Counted from the stretch's first letter, positions 50,211 to 59,662 are shown. The stretch is 64,000 bases of DNA from Streptomyces sp. NL15-2K (GCF_030551255.1 NZ_CP130630.1:11655001-11719000), one strand, 5' to 3'. Translations and numbers: made by a program. Notes: generated by a model from the letters alone, not told the origin.

Positions 50211-51793
50211 CCGATGCCGACGACGTGCGTACCCCGTCCGGCCTGCCGCTGAAGCCCGTCTACGCAGCGGACGACGTCACCCGGCAGCCGCCCGCGCCCG
50301 GTGCGTACCCCTTCACCCGCGGCAATTTCCCGACCGGCTACCGGGGCCGGAAGTGGACCCGCCGCCAGTACTCCGGCTTCGGCACGGCGGAGGAGTCCAA
50401 CCGCCGCTACCGCTACCTGCTGGACCAGGGCTCGACCGGCCTGTCCGTGGCCCTCGACCTGCCCACCCAGTGCGGCTACGACTCCGACGACCCGGAGTAC
50501 GGGGACGAGGTGGGCCGGGTCGGCGTGGCCGTGGACACCCTCGCCGACGCCGAGATCCTCTTCGACGCGATCCCGCTCGACGAGGTCAGCACCAGCTTCA
50601 CCATCAACGGCACCGCCGCGATCCTCCTCGCCCTGTACGTGGCCGCCGCCGAAAAGCGCGGCATCCCGCGCGCAAAGCTCACCGGCACCATCCAGAACGA
50701 CATTCTCAAGGAGTACGCCTCGCGCGGCACCTGGATCTGGCCGCCGGAGCCGTCGCTGCGGCTGATCGCCGACACCATCGAGTTCTGCGCCGACCAGGTG
50801 CCCCGCTTCAACGCCATCTCGGTGGCCGGCGCCCACTTCCGCGACGCCGGGGCCAACGCCGTACAGGAGATGGCGTTCACCCTGGCCGACGGCGTGACCT
50901 ACTGCCAGACGGTCCTGGAACGCGGGCGGATGACCATCGACGACTTCGCCCCGCAGATCTCCTTCTTCTTCTATACGCACGGCGATTTCTTCGAGGAGAT
51001 CGCCAAGTACCGGGCCGGGCGCAGGCGGTGGGCGAGCATCGTCCGCGACCGCTTCGGTGCGACGACCGACAAGGCGTGCATGTTCCGCTTCGGCTGCGTG
51101 GCCGGCGGCGCGTCGCTGTACGCCCCGCAGGCCCGCAACAACACCGTGCGCGTCGCCTACGAGGCCCTGGCCTCCGTGCTCGGCGGCGTCCAGTCGATGT
51201 TCACCGCGGCCTGGGACGAGCCGTTCGCGCTGCCCAGCGAGGAGTCAGCGACGCTCGCGCTGCGCACCCAGCAGATCCTGGCCGAGGAGACGGGTGTTGC
51301 CGCCGTCGCCGATCCGCTCGGTGGCTCGTACTTCGTCGAGGCGCTCACGGACGCGACCGAAGCGAAGGTGATCGAGATCATGGACGATCTGGAGCACCAC
51401 GGCGGCATGGTCCGCGCCATCGAGGACGGCTACCTGCAGGGCCTCATCGCCGACGAGGCGTATCGCACGCACCAGGACATCGAGTCCGGCGCCCGCCCGG
51501 TGGTCGGCGTCAACCGGTTCACCACCGACGAGCCGGCCCCCGACATCGCCACGTACGAACTCGACGCCGCAGGACGCGAGCGCCAGCTGAAGCGGCTCGC
51601 CCGGGTCAAGGCCGAGCGCAGCGCCGCCGGCGTGCGGCGCACGCTGGAAGCACTGCGGCGGGCTGCTGACATGCCGGACGTGAACCTCATGCCGCCGCTG
51701 GTGGACTGCGCCGCCGCGTACTGCACCGTCGGGGAGATGTCCGACGTGCTGCGGGCGGCGTGGGGCGAGTTCCGGCAGCCGGTGGTGTTCTGA
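50207..51793 (+). CDS. Acyl-CoA mutase large subunit, methylmalonyl-CoA mutase family (divergent)
   Basis: A 528-residue alpha subunit of the B12-dependent acyl-CoA mutase family. Conserved parts include YPFTRGNFPTGYRG (Tyr44 at the MCM Tyr89 position), TIQNDILKEYASRGT (Arg173 at MCM Arg207) and His210 (MCM His244). But the near-universal RTHSQTSG motif reads RFGCVAGG (residues 294-301), and the Tyr before His210 is Ala. The thioester pocket is thus kept and the rest of the active site is altered, suggesting a new substrate. The B12 subunit is separate and follows directly; no GTPase chaperone gene is in the window. Confidence 0.85.
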   Translation: MTDADDVRTPSGLPLKPVYAADDVTRQPPAPGAYPFTRGNFPTGYRGRKWTRRQYSGFGTAEESNRRYRYLLDQGSTGLSVALDLPTQCGYDSDDPEYGDEVGRVGVAVDTLADAEILFDAIPLDEVSTSFTINGTAAILLALYVAAAEKRGIPRAKLTGTIQNDILKEYASRGTWIWPPEPSLRLIADTIEFCADQVPRFNAISVAGAHFRDAGANAVQEMAFTLADGVTYCQTVLERGRMTIDDFAPQISFFFYTHGDFFEEIAKYRAGRRRWASIVRDRFGATTDKACMFRFGCVAGGASLYAPQARNNTVRVAYEALASVLGGVQSMFTAAWDEPFALPSEESATLALRTQQILAEETGVAAVADPLGGSYFVEALTDATEAKVIEIMDDLEHHGGMVRAIEDGYLQGLIADEAYRTHQDIESGARPVVGVNRFTTDEPAPDIATYELDAAGRERQLKRLARVKAERSAAGVRRTLEALRRAADMPDVNLMPPLVDCAAAYCTVGEMSDVLRAAWGEFRQPVVF

Positions 51794-52194
51794 TGGGCGC
51801 CCGCATACTCATCGCCAAGCCCGGGCTCGACGGCCACGACCGTGGCGCGAAGATCGTCGCGCGGTCGCTGCGGGACGCCGGCTTCGAGGTCGTCTTCACC
51901 GGCATCCGGCAGCGGGTGCCCGACATCGTCGCCACCGCCGTGCAGGAGGACGTCGCCCTCATCGGGCTGAGCATCCTCTCCGGCGCGCACATCGCCCTGA
52001 CGACCCGCACCGTCGAGGGACTGCGCGCCGCCCGCGCCGGCGACATCGCCGTCGTCGTGGGCGGCTCGATTCCCGCCTCGGACATCCGCCGCCTGCACAA
52101 GGCGGGCGCGGCGGCCGTGTTTCCGACCGGCACCCCCCTGGACGAGATCGTGACCGACATCCGCCGGCTGACCGCCGCCACCGACCGATCGTGA
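51793..52194 (+). CDS. Cobalamin-binding small subunit of the acyl-CoA mutase
   Basis: A 133-residue B12-binding domain. The base-off/His-on motif DxHxxG is D13-G-H15-D-R-G18 (in KPGLDGHDRG), and later GLSILSGAH and VVVGGSIP match the Rossmann-like B12 fold. It pairs with the preceding large subunit as in HcmAB-, IcmAB- or archaeal-type split mutases. TGATG overlap with the large subunit indicates coupled synthesis. Confidence 0.9.
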   Translation: MGARILIAKPGLDGHDRGAKIVARSLRDAGFEVVFTGIRQRVPDIVATAVQEDVALIGLSILSGAHIALTTRTVEGLRAARAGDIAVVVGGSIPASDIRRLHKAGAAAVFPTGTPLDEIVTDIRRLTAATDRS

Positions 52195-52207
52195 GGACCG
52201 AAACCGT

Positions 52208-53164
52208 ATGCGTATCGGAGTGATGACCGGCCCGGAGCGGGGCGACAGCGCGCGTAAGGCCGCCCGGATGCTCGACGACGCGCGCTGGGCCGAGGAGGCC
52301 GGCTTCGACACCGTGTGGGTGCCGCAGGTGCCCACGGACTTCGATGCGCTCACCGCCATCGCCCTGATGGGCACGGTGACCACGCGCATCGAACTCGGCA
52401 CGGCCGTCGTGCCCGTACACGCCCAGCATCCGATCGCCCTCGCCCGGCAGGCGCTGTCCGCGCACGCCGCGGCCCAGGGCCGGCTCGCGCTGGGCGTCGG
52501 CGCCTCGCACCACTGGATCGTGCGCGACATGCTGGGCCTGCCGTACGAGAAGCCCGCCGCCTATCTGCGCGACTACCTCGAGGTCCTGGGTACGGGCGTG
52601 AGCGGGGCGAGCTCGGTGGACGTGACCAACGAGCGCTTCACCGTGCACAATCCGCTGGGCCTCGCCCCCGTCGCCCCGCTGCCCGTCCTGGTGGCCGCGC
52701 TAGGTCCGGTCATGCTGCGCATCGCGGGGGAGCGGGCCGACGGCACCGTGCTGTGGATGGCGGACGAGCGGGCCGTCGCCGAGCACGTCGCGCCACGTAT
52801 CACCAAGGCCGCTGCCGCGGCCGGGCGGCCGGCCCCGCGCATCGTCGCCGGCATCCCGGTGTGCCTGTGCGAGCCGTCCCGCGTCGACGAGGCCCGCGAG
52901 CGGGCCAACCGCATCCTGGGCGAGGCGGAGATATCGCCCAACTACCAGCGCCTGTTGGAGTACGGGGATGCCCGCGACGTCGGCGACCTGTGCGCGGCGG
53001 GGGATGAGGAGGCGATCGTGGCCCGCTTCAAGCGCTTCGCTGATGCCGGTGTGACGGATCTGTCGGTGCGGCTGCTGCCGATCGGGGAGGGGCGGGAGCA
53101 GCTGGTGGCGTCCAAACTGCGGACACGGGACGCGGTGGCGGCGATCGCGCGGGAGTTCCGGTGA
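52208..53164 (+). CDS. LLM class F420-dependent oxidoreductase
   Basis: A 318-residue luciferase-like protein of the F420-dependent group (TIGR03564-like). Motifs are MRIGVMTGPERG at the start, FDTVWVPQVPTDFDALTAIAL, RIELGTAVVPVHAQHP and LALGVGASHHWIV. Actinobacteria use F420 for many reductions and oxidations of terpenoid-, steroid- and hydrocarbon-like intermediates. It is homologous to the gene at 55381. ATG 52208 is 13 bases after the mutase small subunit. Confidence 0.85.
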   Translation: MRIGVMTGPERGDSARKAARMLDDARWAEEAGFDTVWVPQVPTDFDALTAIALMGTVTTRIELGTAVVPVHAQHPIALARQALSAHAAAQGRLALGVGASHHWIVRDMLGLPYEKPAAYLRDYLEVLGTGVSGASSVDVTNERFTVHNPLGLAPVAPLPVLVAALGPVMLRIAGERADGTVLWMADERAVAEHVAPRITKAAAAAGRPAPRIVAGIPVCLCEPSRVDEARERANRILGEAEISPNYQRLLEYGDARDVGDLCAAGDEEAIVARFKRFADAGVTDLSVRLLPIGEGREQLVASKLRTRDAVAAIAREFR

Positions 53165-54279
53165 GGGATCCGGTCCGGGACGGGGATCCGGTGCGGTGCG
53201 GTTCGGCCTCCGGCGCTGCGGACGCCCGTGACCGGACCGGCCCACTGGCCGGGCTGCGCGTCCTGGAGGTCGGCCACATCCTCGCAGGCCCGTACGCGAC
53301 CATGCTCCTCGCCGACCTCGGCGCCGAGGTCACCAAGGTCGAACCGTCGGGCGGCGACCTCTCCCGCCAGGTCTCCGACGCGTACTTCGCCAGCCTCAAC
53401 CGGGGCAAGCGCTCCGTCCGTCTCGACCTGACCACCCCTGCCGGCCAGGCCCGCCTGCACGACATGGCCCGCGACGCCCACGCCCTGCTGGTGAACCTCA
53501 AACCCTCCGCCGTCCGCCGCCTCGGCCTCACCTACGAGGCCCTCGCCCCGGTCAACGACCGCCTGGTCTGCGTGGCCGTCACCGGCTACGGCCTCGACGG
53601 CGCCGACGAGCCCGCCTTCGACTACGCCATCCAGGCCGCCACCGGGGTCGCCGCCCTGACCGGCGACCCCGACGGGCCGCCCCAACTCCCCGGCTACTCG
53701 GCCGCCGACAACTCCGCGGGCCTGACCGCCGCTCTCGGCCTCCTCGCGCAGGTGCACTCCGGACGCGGCGGCCAGGTCGAGGTGACCTTGCGGGACGTCA
53801 TGCTCTCCCAGCTCAACTACCGCGCCTCCGCCTGGCTCAACGAGGGCACGGCCCCGCAGCGCCGGGCGGGCGGCGCGCACTCGTATTACGTACCGGCACA
53901 GCTCTTCCCCACGGCCGACGGCCACCTGGCGCTGTTCATCACCCACGACACCTTCTGGCGCGCCTTCGCCACCGAGGCCGACGTGGACCAACCGGCCTTC
54001 GCGACCATGGCCGAGCGCTCGGCCCGCCGCGAGGAGGTGGTGGCCGCCGTCACCAAGGCGCTGTCGGCGGACACCGCACTCGGCTGGGAAGCCAGACTCC
54101 GTCCGCTCGGGGTCGCCGCCGCGGCGGTACGCACCCTGCCGGAGGCCTTGGCCGCGGACCCCTCCGTGATCGTCCAGGCCGGCCGATTCCGCCTGATCGG
54201 GAGCCCGATCCGGGTAGCCGGCCACACGCCGTCGTACGCAGACCCGCCACGTCTCGGCGAACACGAGGAGGCCACATGA
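53161..54279 (+). CDS. CaiB/BaiF family (family III) CoA-transferase
   Basis: A 372-residue family III CoA-transferase: GLRVLEVGHILAGPYATMLLADLGAEVTKVE, NRGKRSVRLDL and the catalytic Asp in FDYAIQAATG. It exchanges CoA between acids. It starts at a GTG overlapping the LLM gene stop and ends in an ATGA overlap with the DapB-like gene. It is the second such enzyme of the regulon (see 31736), and shorter, so it probably handles a different acid. Confidence 0.85.
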   Translation: MRDPVRDGDPVRCGSASGAADARDRTGPLAGLRVLEVGHILAGPYATMLLADLGAEVTKVEPSGGDLSRQVSDAYFASLNRGKRSVRLDLTTPAGQARLHDMARDAHALLVNLKPSAVRRLGLTYEALAPVNDRLVCVAVTGYGLDGADEPAFDYAIQAATGVAALTGDPDGPPQLPGYSAADNSAGLTAALGLLAQVHSGRGGQVEVTLRDVMLSQLNYRASAWLNEGTAPQRRAGGAHSYYVPAQLFPTADGHLALFITHDTFWRAFATEADVDQPAFATMAERSARREEVVAAVTKALSADTALGWEARLRPLGVAAAAVRTLPEALAADPSVIVQAGRFRLIGSPIRVAGHTPSYADPPRLGEHEEAT

Positions 54280-55307
54280 TCCGCGTCGTCCAGTGGGCCA
54301 CCGGCACCATTGGCGCCCGAGCCCTGCGCGCCGTCATCGAACACCCGCAGCTGGACCTGGCCGGCGTCCATGTCACGGGCGAGGACAAGGCCGGCGCGGA
54401 CGCGGGCGCCCTCTGCGGCCTGCCCCCGACCGGCATCCACGCGACCACGGACCCCAAGCAGATCCTCGCCCTGGGCGCCGACTGCATCCTGCACATGCCC
54501 CGCGTCCTCGACGTCGACGAGCTGTGCACCCTCCTCGAATCGGGCGCCGACGTCGTCACCACCTGCGGCGCCCTCCACCACCCGCCGAGCATGGACCCGG
54601 ACGTACGTGCCCGCATCGCGGCGGCGTGCACCCGGGGCGGCACCGCCGTCCACGCGACCGGCAGCAGCCCCGGCTTCATCACCGAGGCGCTGCCGCTGAC
54701 GCTCGCCTCGATCCAGCGCCGCCTCGACCGCCTGGCCATCTCGGAGTACGCCGATCTGTCGCAGCGCCCCTCACCGGAGATGCTCTTCGACCACATGGGG
54801 TTCGGCCGCGCCGCCGAGGGACCCGACCCCCGCCGGCTGGCCCATATGCGGGCGAGCTTCGGCCCGTCGCTGCGGCTGCTGGGCGACGCGCTCGGGCTCC
54901 GTCTCGATGCGGTGGAGGCCACTGGCGACGTGGCGACCGCGCGCACAGACACTCGCATCGCCGCGGGCGTCATCGAGGCCGGCGGCGTCGCCGCACAGCG
55001 CACCACCGTGGCCGCCATGCACGCCGGCCGCCCGGTGCTGAGCTTCACCGCCACCTGGTATTGCACCTCGGACCTGAACCCCGCCTGGGAGCTGCGCCCC
55101 ACCGGCTGGCACATCGCGGTGGACGGCGACGCCCCACTCGACATCGACCTGCGCTTCCCCATCCCACTGGAGCGGATGGCCGACATCTCCCCGGGATACA
55201 CCGCCAATCGTGCGGTCAACGCGATCCCGGCAGTGGTCGCCGCCCCGCCGGGCATCCATTCGACGCTTGATCTCCCGCATCTGGTCAGCGCCCTGCGGGA
55301 GTCCTAG
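54276..55307 (+). CDS. DapB-like NAD(P)H-dependent reductase family protein
   Basis: A 343-residue protein of the dihydrodipicolinate-reductase-like group. The cofactor motif is RVVQWATGTIGARALRAVIEH, followed by VDVDELCTLLESGADVVTT-type helices (GALHHPPSMD) and a C-terminal NAVEG-free domain ending with SPGYTANRAVNAIP. It is not true DapB: the lysine-pathway active-site block is absent. Homologues lie in many actinobacterial catabolic clusters next to LLM and CaiB genes, without assigned reaction. A decayed second copy lies at 22817. It ends the seven-gene operon that starts at 47569. Confidence 0.8.
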   Translation: MIRVVQWATGTIGARALRAVIEHPQLDLAGVHVTGEDKAGADAGALCGLPPTGIHATTDPKQILALGADCILHMPRVLDVDELCTLLESGADVVTTCGALHHPPSMDPDVRARIAAACTRGGTAVHATGSSPGFITEALPLTLASIQRRLDRLAISEYADLSQRPSPEMLFDHMGFGRAAEGPDPRRLAHMRASFGPSLRLLGDALGLRLDAVEATGDVATARTDTRIAAGVIEAGGVAAQRTTVAAMHAGRPVLSFTATWYCTSDLNPAWELRPTGWHIAVDGDAPLDIDLRFPIPLERMADISPGYTANRAVNAIPAVVAAPPGIHSTLDLPHLVSALRES

Positions 55308-55327
55308 TGGCCGCGGGTTCGGCCGCT
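55306..55327. terminator. Hairpin between convergent operons
   Basis: AGTGGCCG (55306-55313) and CGGCCGCT (55320-55327) pair at seven of eight positions around a six-base loop. The left arm overlaps the DapB-like stop codon. It lies between two converging operons and may terminate in both directions. Confidence 0.45.
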
Positions 55328-55380
55328 GCTGTGGGTTCGTCCGCCTGGGCTGCGCCCGGCCCGACCAGAACGACGGGAAG

Positions 55381-56310
55381 TCAGTGAGGACTCGCCGCGG
55401 CCCCCCGCAACAGGTCGCGGGTGCGGCGCACCGATGCCGCCGGATCCGGCCCCGCCGGGACGATCGCCGCCCAGATGTCCGTCGCGCCCGCGTCCAGCAG
55501 CGACTTCAGTTGCTTGCCCACCGATTCCTCATTGCCCACGATCGCCGCGTCCGCGGGAGAATCGGCGCCGCCGATGTCCAGGATGCGCTGGTAGCTGGGC
55601 ATGCCCGCGTACGTTCCTGAGGTCGCCGCGACCGCCGCCCGCGCCTCGGCCGTGTCGTCGTGCACCACCACCGGCAGCCCCGCGACGATCCGCGGGGCCG
55701 GGCGCCCTGCCGCCTCGGCGGCGGCGGTCAGGCGCGGCGCGATGTGTTCTCCGACCGCCCGCGCGGGCGCCATCCACAGCACGGTGCCGTCGGCGTACTG
55801 GCCGGCGACGCGCAGCATGCGGGGAGAAAGGGCCGACAGAAGGACGGGCACGGGTGGTTGGCCGGTGGCCGTCATCCGGCCGCCCGCGCTCCGCGTCGTC
55901 CACTCCTCGCCCGCGAAGTCGACCTCCTCGCCGTGCAGCAGGGCGGTGAGGATGCGGACGTATTCCTCAGTGCTCTGGCCGGGGCGGTCGTACGACAGGC
56001 CGTACACGCCGCGGATCAGGGCCTCGTGCGACGGCCCGATGCCGAGGGTGAGGCCGGGGCGGCCCATCGTGGCGGCGGCGGAGGCGGCCCGGTTGGCCTG
56101 CAGCAGCGGATGGCACGGGTAGGTCTGCAGCACCGCCGTGCCCAGCTCGATCGTCGACGTCGCGCGGCCGGCGCGTGCCATGGGTGTCAGTGGATCGCCC
56201 AGCACGGTCGAGGCGTACCAGAGCGAGGTGAAGCCGTCCGCCTCGGCGCGCTGCGCCTGCCGGACCAGCTTGTCCGGCGTCGCCGCGCCGCCGGTCAGGC
56301 CGATGCGCAT
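55381..56310 (-). CDS. LLM class F420-dependent oxidoreductase
   Basis: A 309-residue luciferase-like protein, homologous to the one at 52208. It has the start MRIGLTGGAATPDKLVRQAQ, TSLWYASTVLGDPLTPMA, TIELGTAVLQTYPCHP and LTLGIGPSHEALI. It probably uses F420. The ATG at 56310 lies within the end of the upstream gene (16-base overlap). It is the last gene of a four-gene leftward operon under site H. Confidence 0.85.
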   Translation of the reverse strand: MRIGLTGGAATPDKLVRQAQRAEADGFTSLWYASTVLGDPLTPMARAGRATSTIELGTAVLQTYPCHPLLQANRAASAAATMGRPGLTLGIGPSHEALIRGVYGLSYDRPGQSTEEYVRILTALLHGEEVDFAGEEWTTRSAGGRMTATGQPPVPVLLSALSPRMLRVAGQYADGTVLWMAPARAVGEHIAPRLTAAAEAAGRPAPRIVAGLPVVVHDDTAEARAAVAATSGTYAGMPSYQRILDIGGADSPADAAIVGNEESVGKQLKSLLDAGATDIWAAIVPAGPDPAASVRRTRDLLRGAAASPH

Positions 56311-56885
56311 GTGCCACCTCCTGTGTTCCAGCGGGCGGGTGCGGGTGCGTCCGGCAGCAGGGGCCGGGCGTACGAAAGGTCGTCCAAGTCGCGAGTTCCC
56401 TTGAGATATCCCTGGTCGCGGAAGGTCGTCGACCGCAGGACCGAAGCATCGGCGGTGAACATCACCTCGACCGTCGAGCGGCGCACCGCGATCCGCCAAT
56501 GGCCGTCGCGACGCTCCAGCCGGTCGAGATAGCGGCCGCTGATGAACTGCGCCGTGCGGTCGTCGGTGCCGAGGAGGATGACGATCACGTAGCTCTCGCA
56601 GTGCGCGGTGTCGCCGTCGATGTCGCAGGAGTGGGTGGTGATGTTGTGGGTGTGGACGCGGGAGGTGGCGGCGTGGACCGCGTTGGCCCAACCGGCATAT
56701 CCGGGTCCTGAGTTGATCGTCGAACCGTGCTCGTCGGTGCCGTCCGCATGGTATGTGCCCGTGACGAGGTCCGCGTCGTGGCGGTCGCAGCCGCGGGCGT
56801 GGCGGGCAATGCAGTCGAGGATCTCGGTGCGGTCCTTGAGATACCGGACGTCCCGGCGCAGCGCTTCGTGCTCGGGGGTTGTCAT
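56295..56885 (-). CDS. Nuclear transport factor 2 / SnoaL-like domain protein
   Basis: A 196-residue NTF2-fold protein of the bile-acid-dehydratase (BaiE)-like or scytalone-dehydratase-like group. It has LKDRTEILDCIARHARGCDRHD at the N terminus, with the RHD arrangement common in these dehydratases, and THNITTHSCDIDGDTAHCESYV in the middle. The fold supports dehydration or isomerisation of cyclic compounds. It overlaps the esterase-like gene upstream by four bases. Confidence 0.8.
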   Translation of the reverse strand: MTTPEHEALRRDVRYLKDRTEILDCIARHARGCDRHDADLVTGTYHADGTDEHGSTINSGPGYAGWANAVHAATSRVHTHNITTHSCDIDGDTAHCESYVIVILLGTDDRTAQFISGRYLDRLERRDGHWRIAVRRSTVEVMFTADASVLRSTTFRDQGYLKGTRDLDDLSYARPLLPDAPAPARWNTGGGTCASA

Positions 56886-58882
56886 GCGTCCGCCCTCCCG
56901 GCGGCGCCTGCGCGGACGACCACCCGCACGCGGCCCAGGTTCTGCACCCTCCCGGACTCCGTGCTGCTATCGCCCGCACGCTGTGCGGTGGCCCGCAGCA
57001 CGGGGAAGTACGTCCCGGGCTCCCGATAGGTGTGCGTGGCCCGGACCTCGGCGACCGGGCGGGCGGGCCCGACGGGGTGGGCGGTGAAATCGCCGTTACC
57101 GGTGAAGTCCCACTCCACGGCTACGATGCGCCCCGCCCCAGGCGGCACCACGATGCGCGCCCGGAAGCCGACCGTACGTCCTGCCGGCACTTCGATCCGG
57201 TCGCCGCCCGCGACAGTGAGGTCGACCACCGGCTGGATGCCGCGCCGGACCCCGGCTTCGCCGGCGACCGCGACCTGCCCGCCGGACACGGCATACCGAG
57301 TCGACCTGGCGGGCGCCACACCCCGCTCCGCCCATGCGCTCACGTCGCGCAGCGCCTGTTGCACGATGCCCATGTAGTCGACGAGTCGGGCCGCCTGCTT
57401 GCCGCCGGCGAAGTCCATCTGATGGTCGGCGTGGTCGTTGTACCAGACCCGCACCGTGTCGTCGTACCGCTCGCCCAGGGCCTCTCGCGCCCGCGTGGCG
57501 TACCAGTCCGCGTGCCAGGGGAAGGCGTCCGCGTCGAGGAGGTTGTCGACAATGATGAGCTTGCCGTTCGGCCGCCCGGTGTGGGTGCCGCCGCCGCTGG
57601 TGCTCTCGGACACGGCCGGCCCGACCTCGATCGATCGCTGAGGGTGCAGTGGCTTACCGTCCGCATCCTGGTATTGGTTCCAGGCGGTATAGCCGGCACG
57701 CGCCGGGATCTGATGCCGGTGGTAGGAATGCAGCGCCAGGAACCAGCGGTTGTCGACGCGTATCCGGCTGCCCGGCTTCAGGGACTTGAGCACCTCGTCC
57801 GCGTTGTCCTCGCCGAGTGTCAGGCTCCCGGAGGCGGGATCGAGGCTGCCCGTCAGCGGCCCTGCCCCATAGGCGGTGAAGTCCAGCCCCGTGGCATTCG
57901 TACCGGGCGGCACGCCATCGAGGACGAGGGCCTTCGGCTCACCGGCCTCGTCGCGGTCGACCCGCGTCACGGTGGCCGACCGGTCCACTCGCGCCGCGCG
58001 GAAGCGCTCGCCGAGCTCCGCCGGGTCAGTGCCGAGGTAGCCCGGCAGGCTCCAGAAGTCGTCCGCGTACGACGGGTCCATGGCTCGCACGGTGCTCCCG
58101 AGCCCGAGCAGCCCCTGCGGGTCGGACAGGCCGAGGGCGTACGGGTAGTCCTCCCAGGCGCGCAACGGCAGGCCCATGAGCGTCACCTCGCGCAGCACCG
58201 CACGCTCCAGGCCGTCGAGTCCCTCGTACGGATCACCGCTGCCACCCGGCCGCACGGCGTCGGCGATCCGCGCCGCCTTGTCCCGCAGCACGAAGCGGGC
58301 CAGGGCGCGGGCGGTGAAGGTGTTCGGGATGGAGGTCGGCACCCCGATGACGATCGGCACCGCGCCGTCCCAAATCCCGGTGGTCTTCTCCATCGCGCCG
58401 ATGGTCTGGTACGAGCCTCCGCTCGCCCCGTAGATGTAACCGTGGATCCGTCCCCGCCAGTCGTAGTGCGAGGCCGCCACGGTGCGCGCGAACTCCGCCG
58501 CAGACGCGTCGACCCGGTAACCGACGCCGCCGTTGGTCTGCACGGTGTACGCGCCGCTGTCCGCGCCGAACGCGATGGTGCGGTCGGTGGCGTGCTCGTC
58601 CTGCAGCGGATACACGAGCTGGAAGAAGCGGCCCCGCCAGCGGTCGCGCGGCGGCAGGTAGATGCTGAAGCGTGCGCTGGTGCCCTCGAAATGTCCGGAC
58701 ACCCGCCGGTGCCGCACCGGGGAGGTGCGGTCCTCGTCCCGGTCGATGACCGGCCGGTCGTAGTCCGGGTCGCTCCAGCCTCCGGCCGCGGCGGCCGGCG
58801 CTCCCAGAAGCGTGCCGGCAGAGGCACCCACGGCGCCCACCGCCGTCCCGACGAACCGCCGTCGTGACCATCGACCCATCAC
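56882..58882 (-). CDS. Tat-exported alpha/beta hydrolase with C-terminal PKD-like domain
   Basis: A 666-residue secreted enzyme. The first 33 residues are a Tat signal: WSRRRFVGTAVG, a hydrophobic stretch and an AxA-type site (GAPAAAA). A hydrolase domain follows with the nucleophile motif YGASGG at Ser154 and late Asp and His candidates (NDHADHQMDF). Residues about 575-660 form a PKD-like beta domain (VEWDFTGNGDF, THTYREPGTYF). The pattern is close to tannase/feruloyl-esterase-like proteins. It could release the pathway's acid outside the cell from an ester. Confidence 0.8.
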   Translation of the reverse strand: MMGRWSRRRFVGTAVGAVGASAGTLLGAPAAAAGGWSDPDYDRPVIDRDEDRTSPVRHRRVSGHFEGTSARFSIYLPPRDRWRGRFFQLVYPLQDEHATDRTIAFGADSGAYTVQTNGGVGYRVDASAAEFARTVAASHYDWRGRIHGYIYGASGGSYQTIGAMEKTTGIWDGAVPIVIGVPTSIPNTFTARALARFVLRDKAARIADAVRPGGSGDPYEGLDGLERAVLREVTLMGLPLRAWEDYPYALGLSDPQGLLGLGSTVRAMDPSYADDFWSLPGYLGTDPAELGERFRAARVDRSATVTRVDRDEAGEPKALVLDGVPPGTNATGLDFTAYGAGPLTGSLDPASGSLTLGEDNADEVLKSLKPGSRIRVDNRWFLALHSYHRHQIPARAGYTAWNQYQDADGKPLHPQRSIEVGPAVSESTSGGGTHTGRPNGKLIIVDNLLDADAFPWHADWYATRAREALGERYDDTVRVWYNDHADHQMDFAGGKQAARLVDYMGIVQQALRDVSAWAERGVAPARSTRYAVSGGQVAVAGEAGVRRGIQPVVDLTVAGGDRIEVPAGRTVGFRARIVVPPGAGRIVAVEWDFTGNGDFTAHPVGPARPVAEVRATHTYREPGTYFPVLRATAQRAGDSSTESGRVQNLGRVRVVVRAGAAGRADA

Positions 58883-58894
58883 AAGTCCTCCGTC

Positions 58895-59662
58895 TCAGGG
58901 CATGCCGCCGTCGACCCGCAGGGTCGCGCCGGTGGTGTACGAGGCGGCGTCGGACATCAGGTACAGGGCGGCCCCGACGACCTCGCGCGGATCGCCGATG
59001 CGCCGCAGCGCGTGCCCGCTTACGCCGGCCGCCAGCGCCTCGGGGTCGTCCTGCCAGTGCCGGGTGGCCCAAGTGGCGAACGGGCCGCACATCAAGGTGT
59101 TGACGCGGACCGTCGGACCGAACGCGTGCGCCAGGCCCTCGGTCATCGCGTTGAGCCCTGCCTTCGCCGCCGCGTACGGCACGATCGGCGCGCGGGGGCG
59201 TATGGAGCCGGTGGAGCTGACGTTGACGATCGACCCGCCGCCCGCCTCGGCCATCCGCTGTCCGGCCAGCACCGACAGCCGGAATGGCCCTTTGAGGTTG
59301 AGGGCGACGACGGCGTCGAACATCTTCTCCGTCACCTCGCCCAGATCCTCGTACACCGGTGACATCCCGGCGTTGTTGACCAGCACGTCCAGCCGGCCGA
59401 AGCGCTCGTGCACCGCGTCCAGCAGCCCCGGCATCTGCTCCCAGCGGCCCACGTGCACGGCATACGGCAGGGCGGCGCGGCCGGTCTCCTTCTCGATCTC
59501 GCGGGCGGTGGCGGCGCACGCCTCGGACGTCCGCGAGGCGATGACGACGTCCGCACCGCAGCGAGCCGCGCCCAAGGCCATCTCCCTGCCGAGTCCGCGG
59601 CTGCCGCCGGTGACCAGCACCACGCGCCCGCTGAGGTCGAACAGGCCGTCCGCGTATCCCAT
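58895..59662 (-). CDS. Short-chain dehydrogenase/reductase
   Basis: A 255-residue classical SDR: VTGGSRGLGREMALGA, NNAG, Ser in NVSSTGS, catalytic YAAAK and the C-terminal YTTGATLRVDGGMP. It oxidises or reduces an alcohol/ketone with NAD(P). ATG 59662 begins the leftward operon SDR, exported hydrolase, NTF2-like protein, LLM oxidoreductase, and it is divergent from a TetR gene with two regulon sites between them. Confidence 0.85.
   Translation of the reverse strand: MGYADGLFDLSGRVVLVTGGSRGLGREMALGAARCGADVVIASRTSEACAATAREIEKETGRAALPYAVHVGRWEQMPGLLDAVHERFGRLDVLVNNAGMSPVYEDLGEVTEKMFDAVVALNLKGPFRLSVLAGQRMAEAGGGSIVNVSSTGSIRPRAPIVPYAAAKAGLNAMTEGLAHAFGPTVRVNTLMCGPFATWATRHWQDDPEALAAGVSGHALRRIGDPREVVGAALYLMSDAASYTTGATLRVDGGMP

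Noticed and set aside
54276..55307. Lysine-pathway DapB
   Set aside because: The lysine-pathway active-site block is missing, and the gene is embedded in a catabolic operon.
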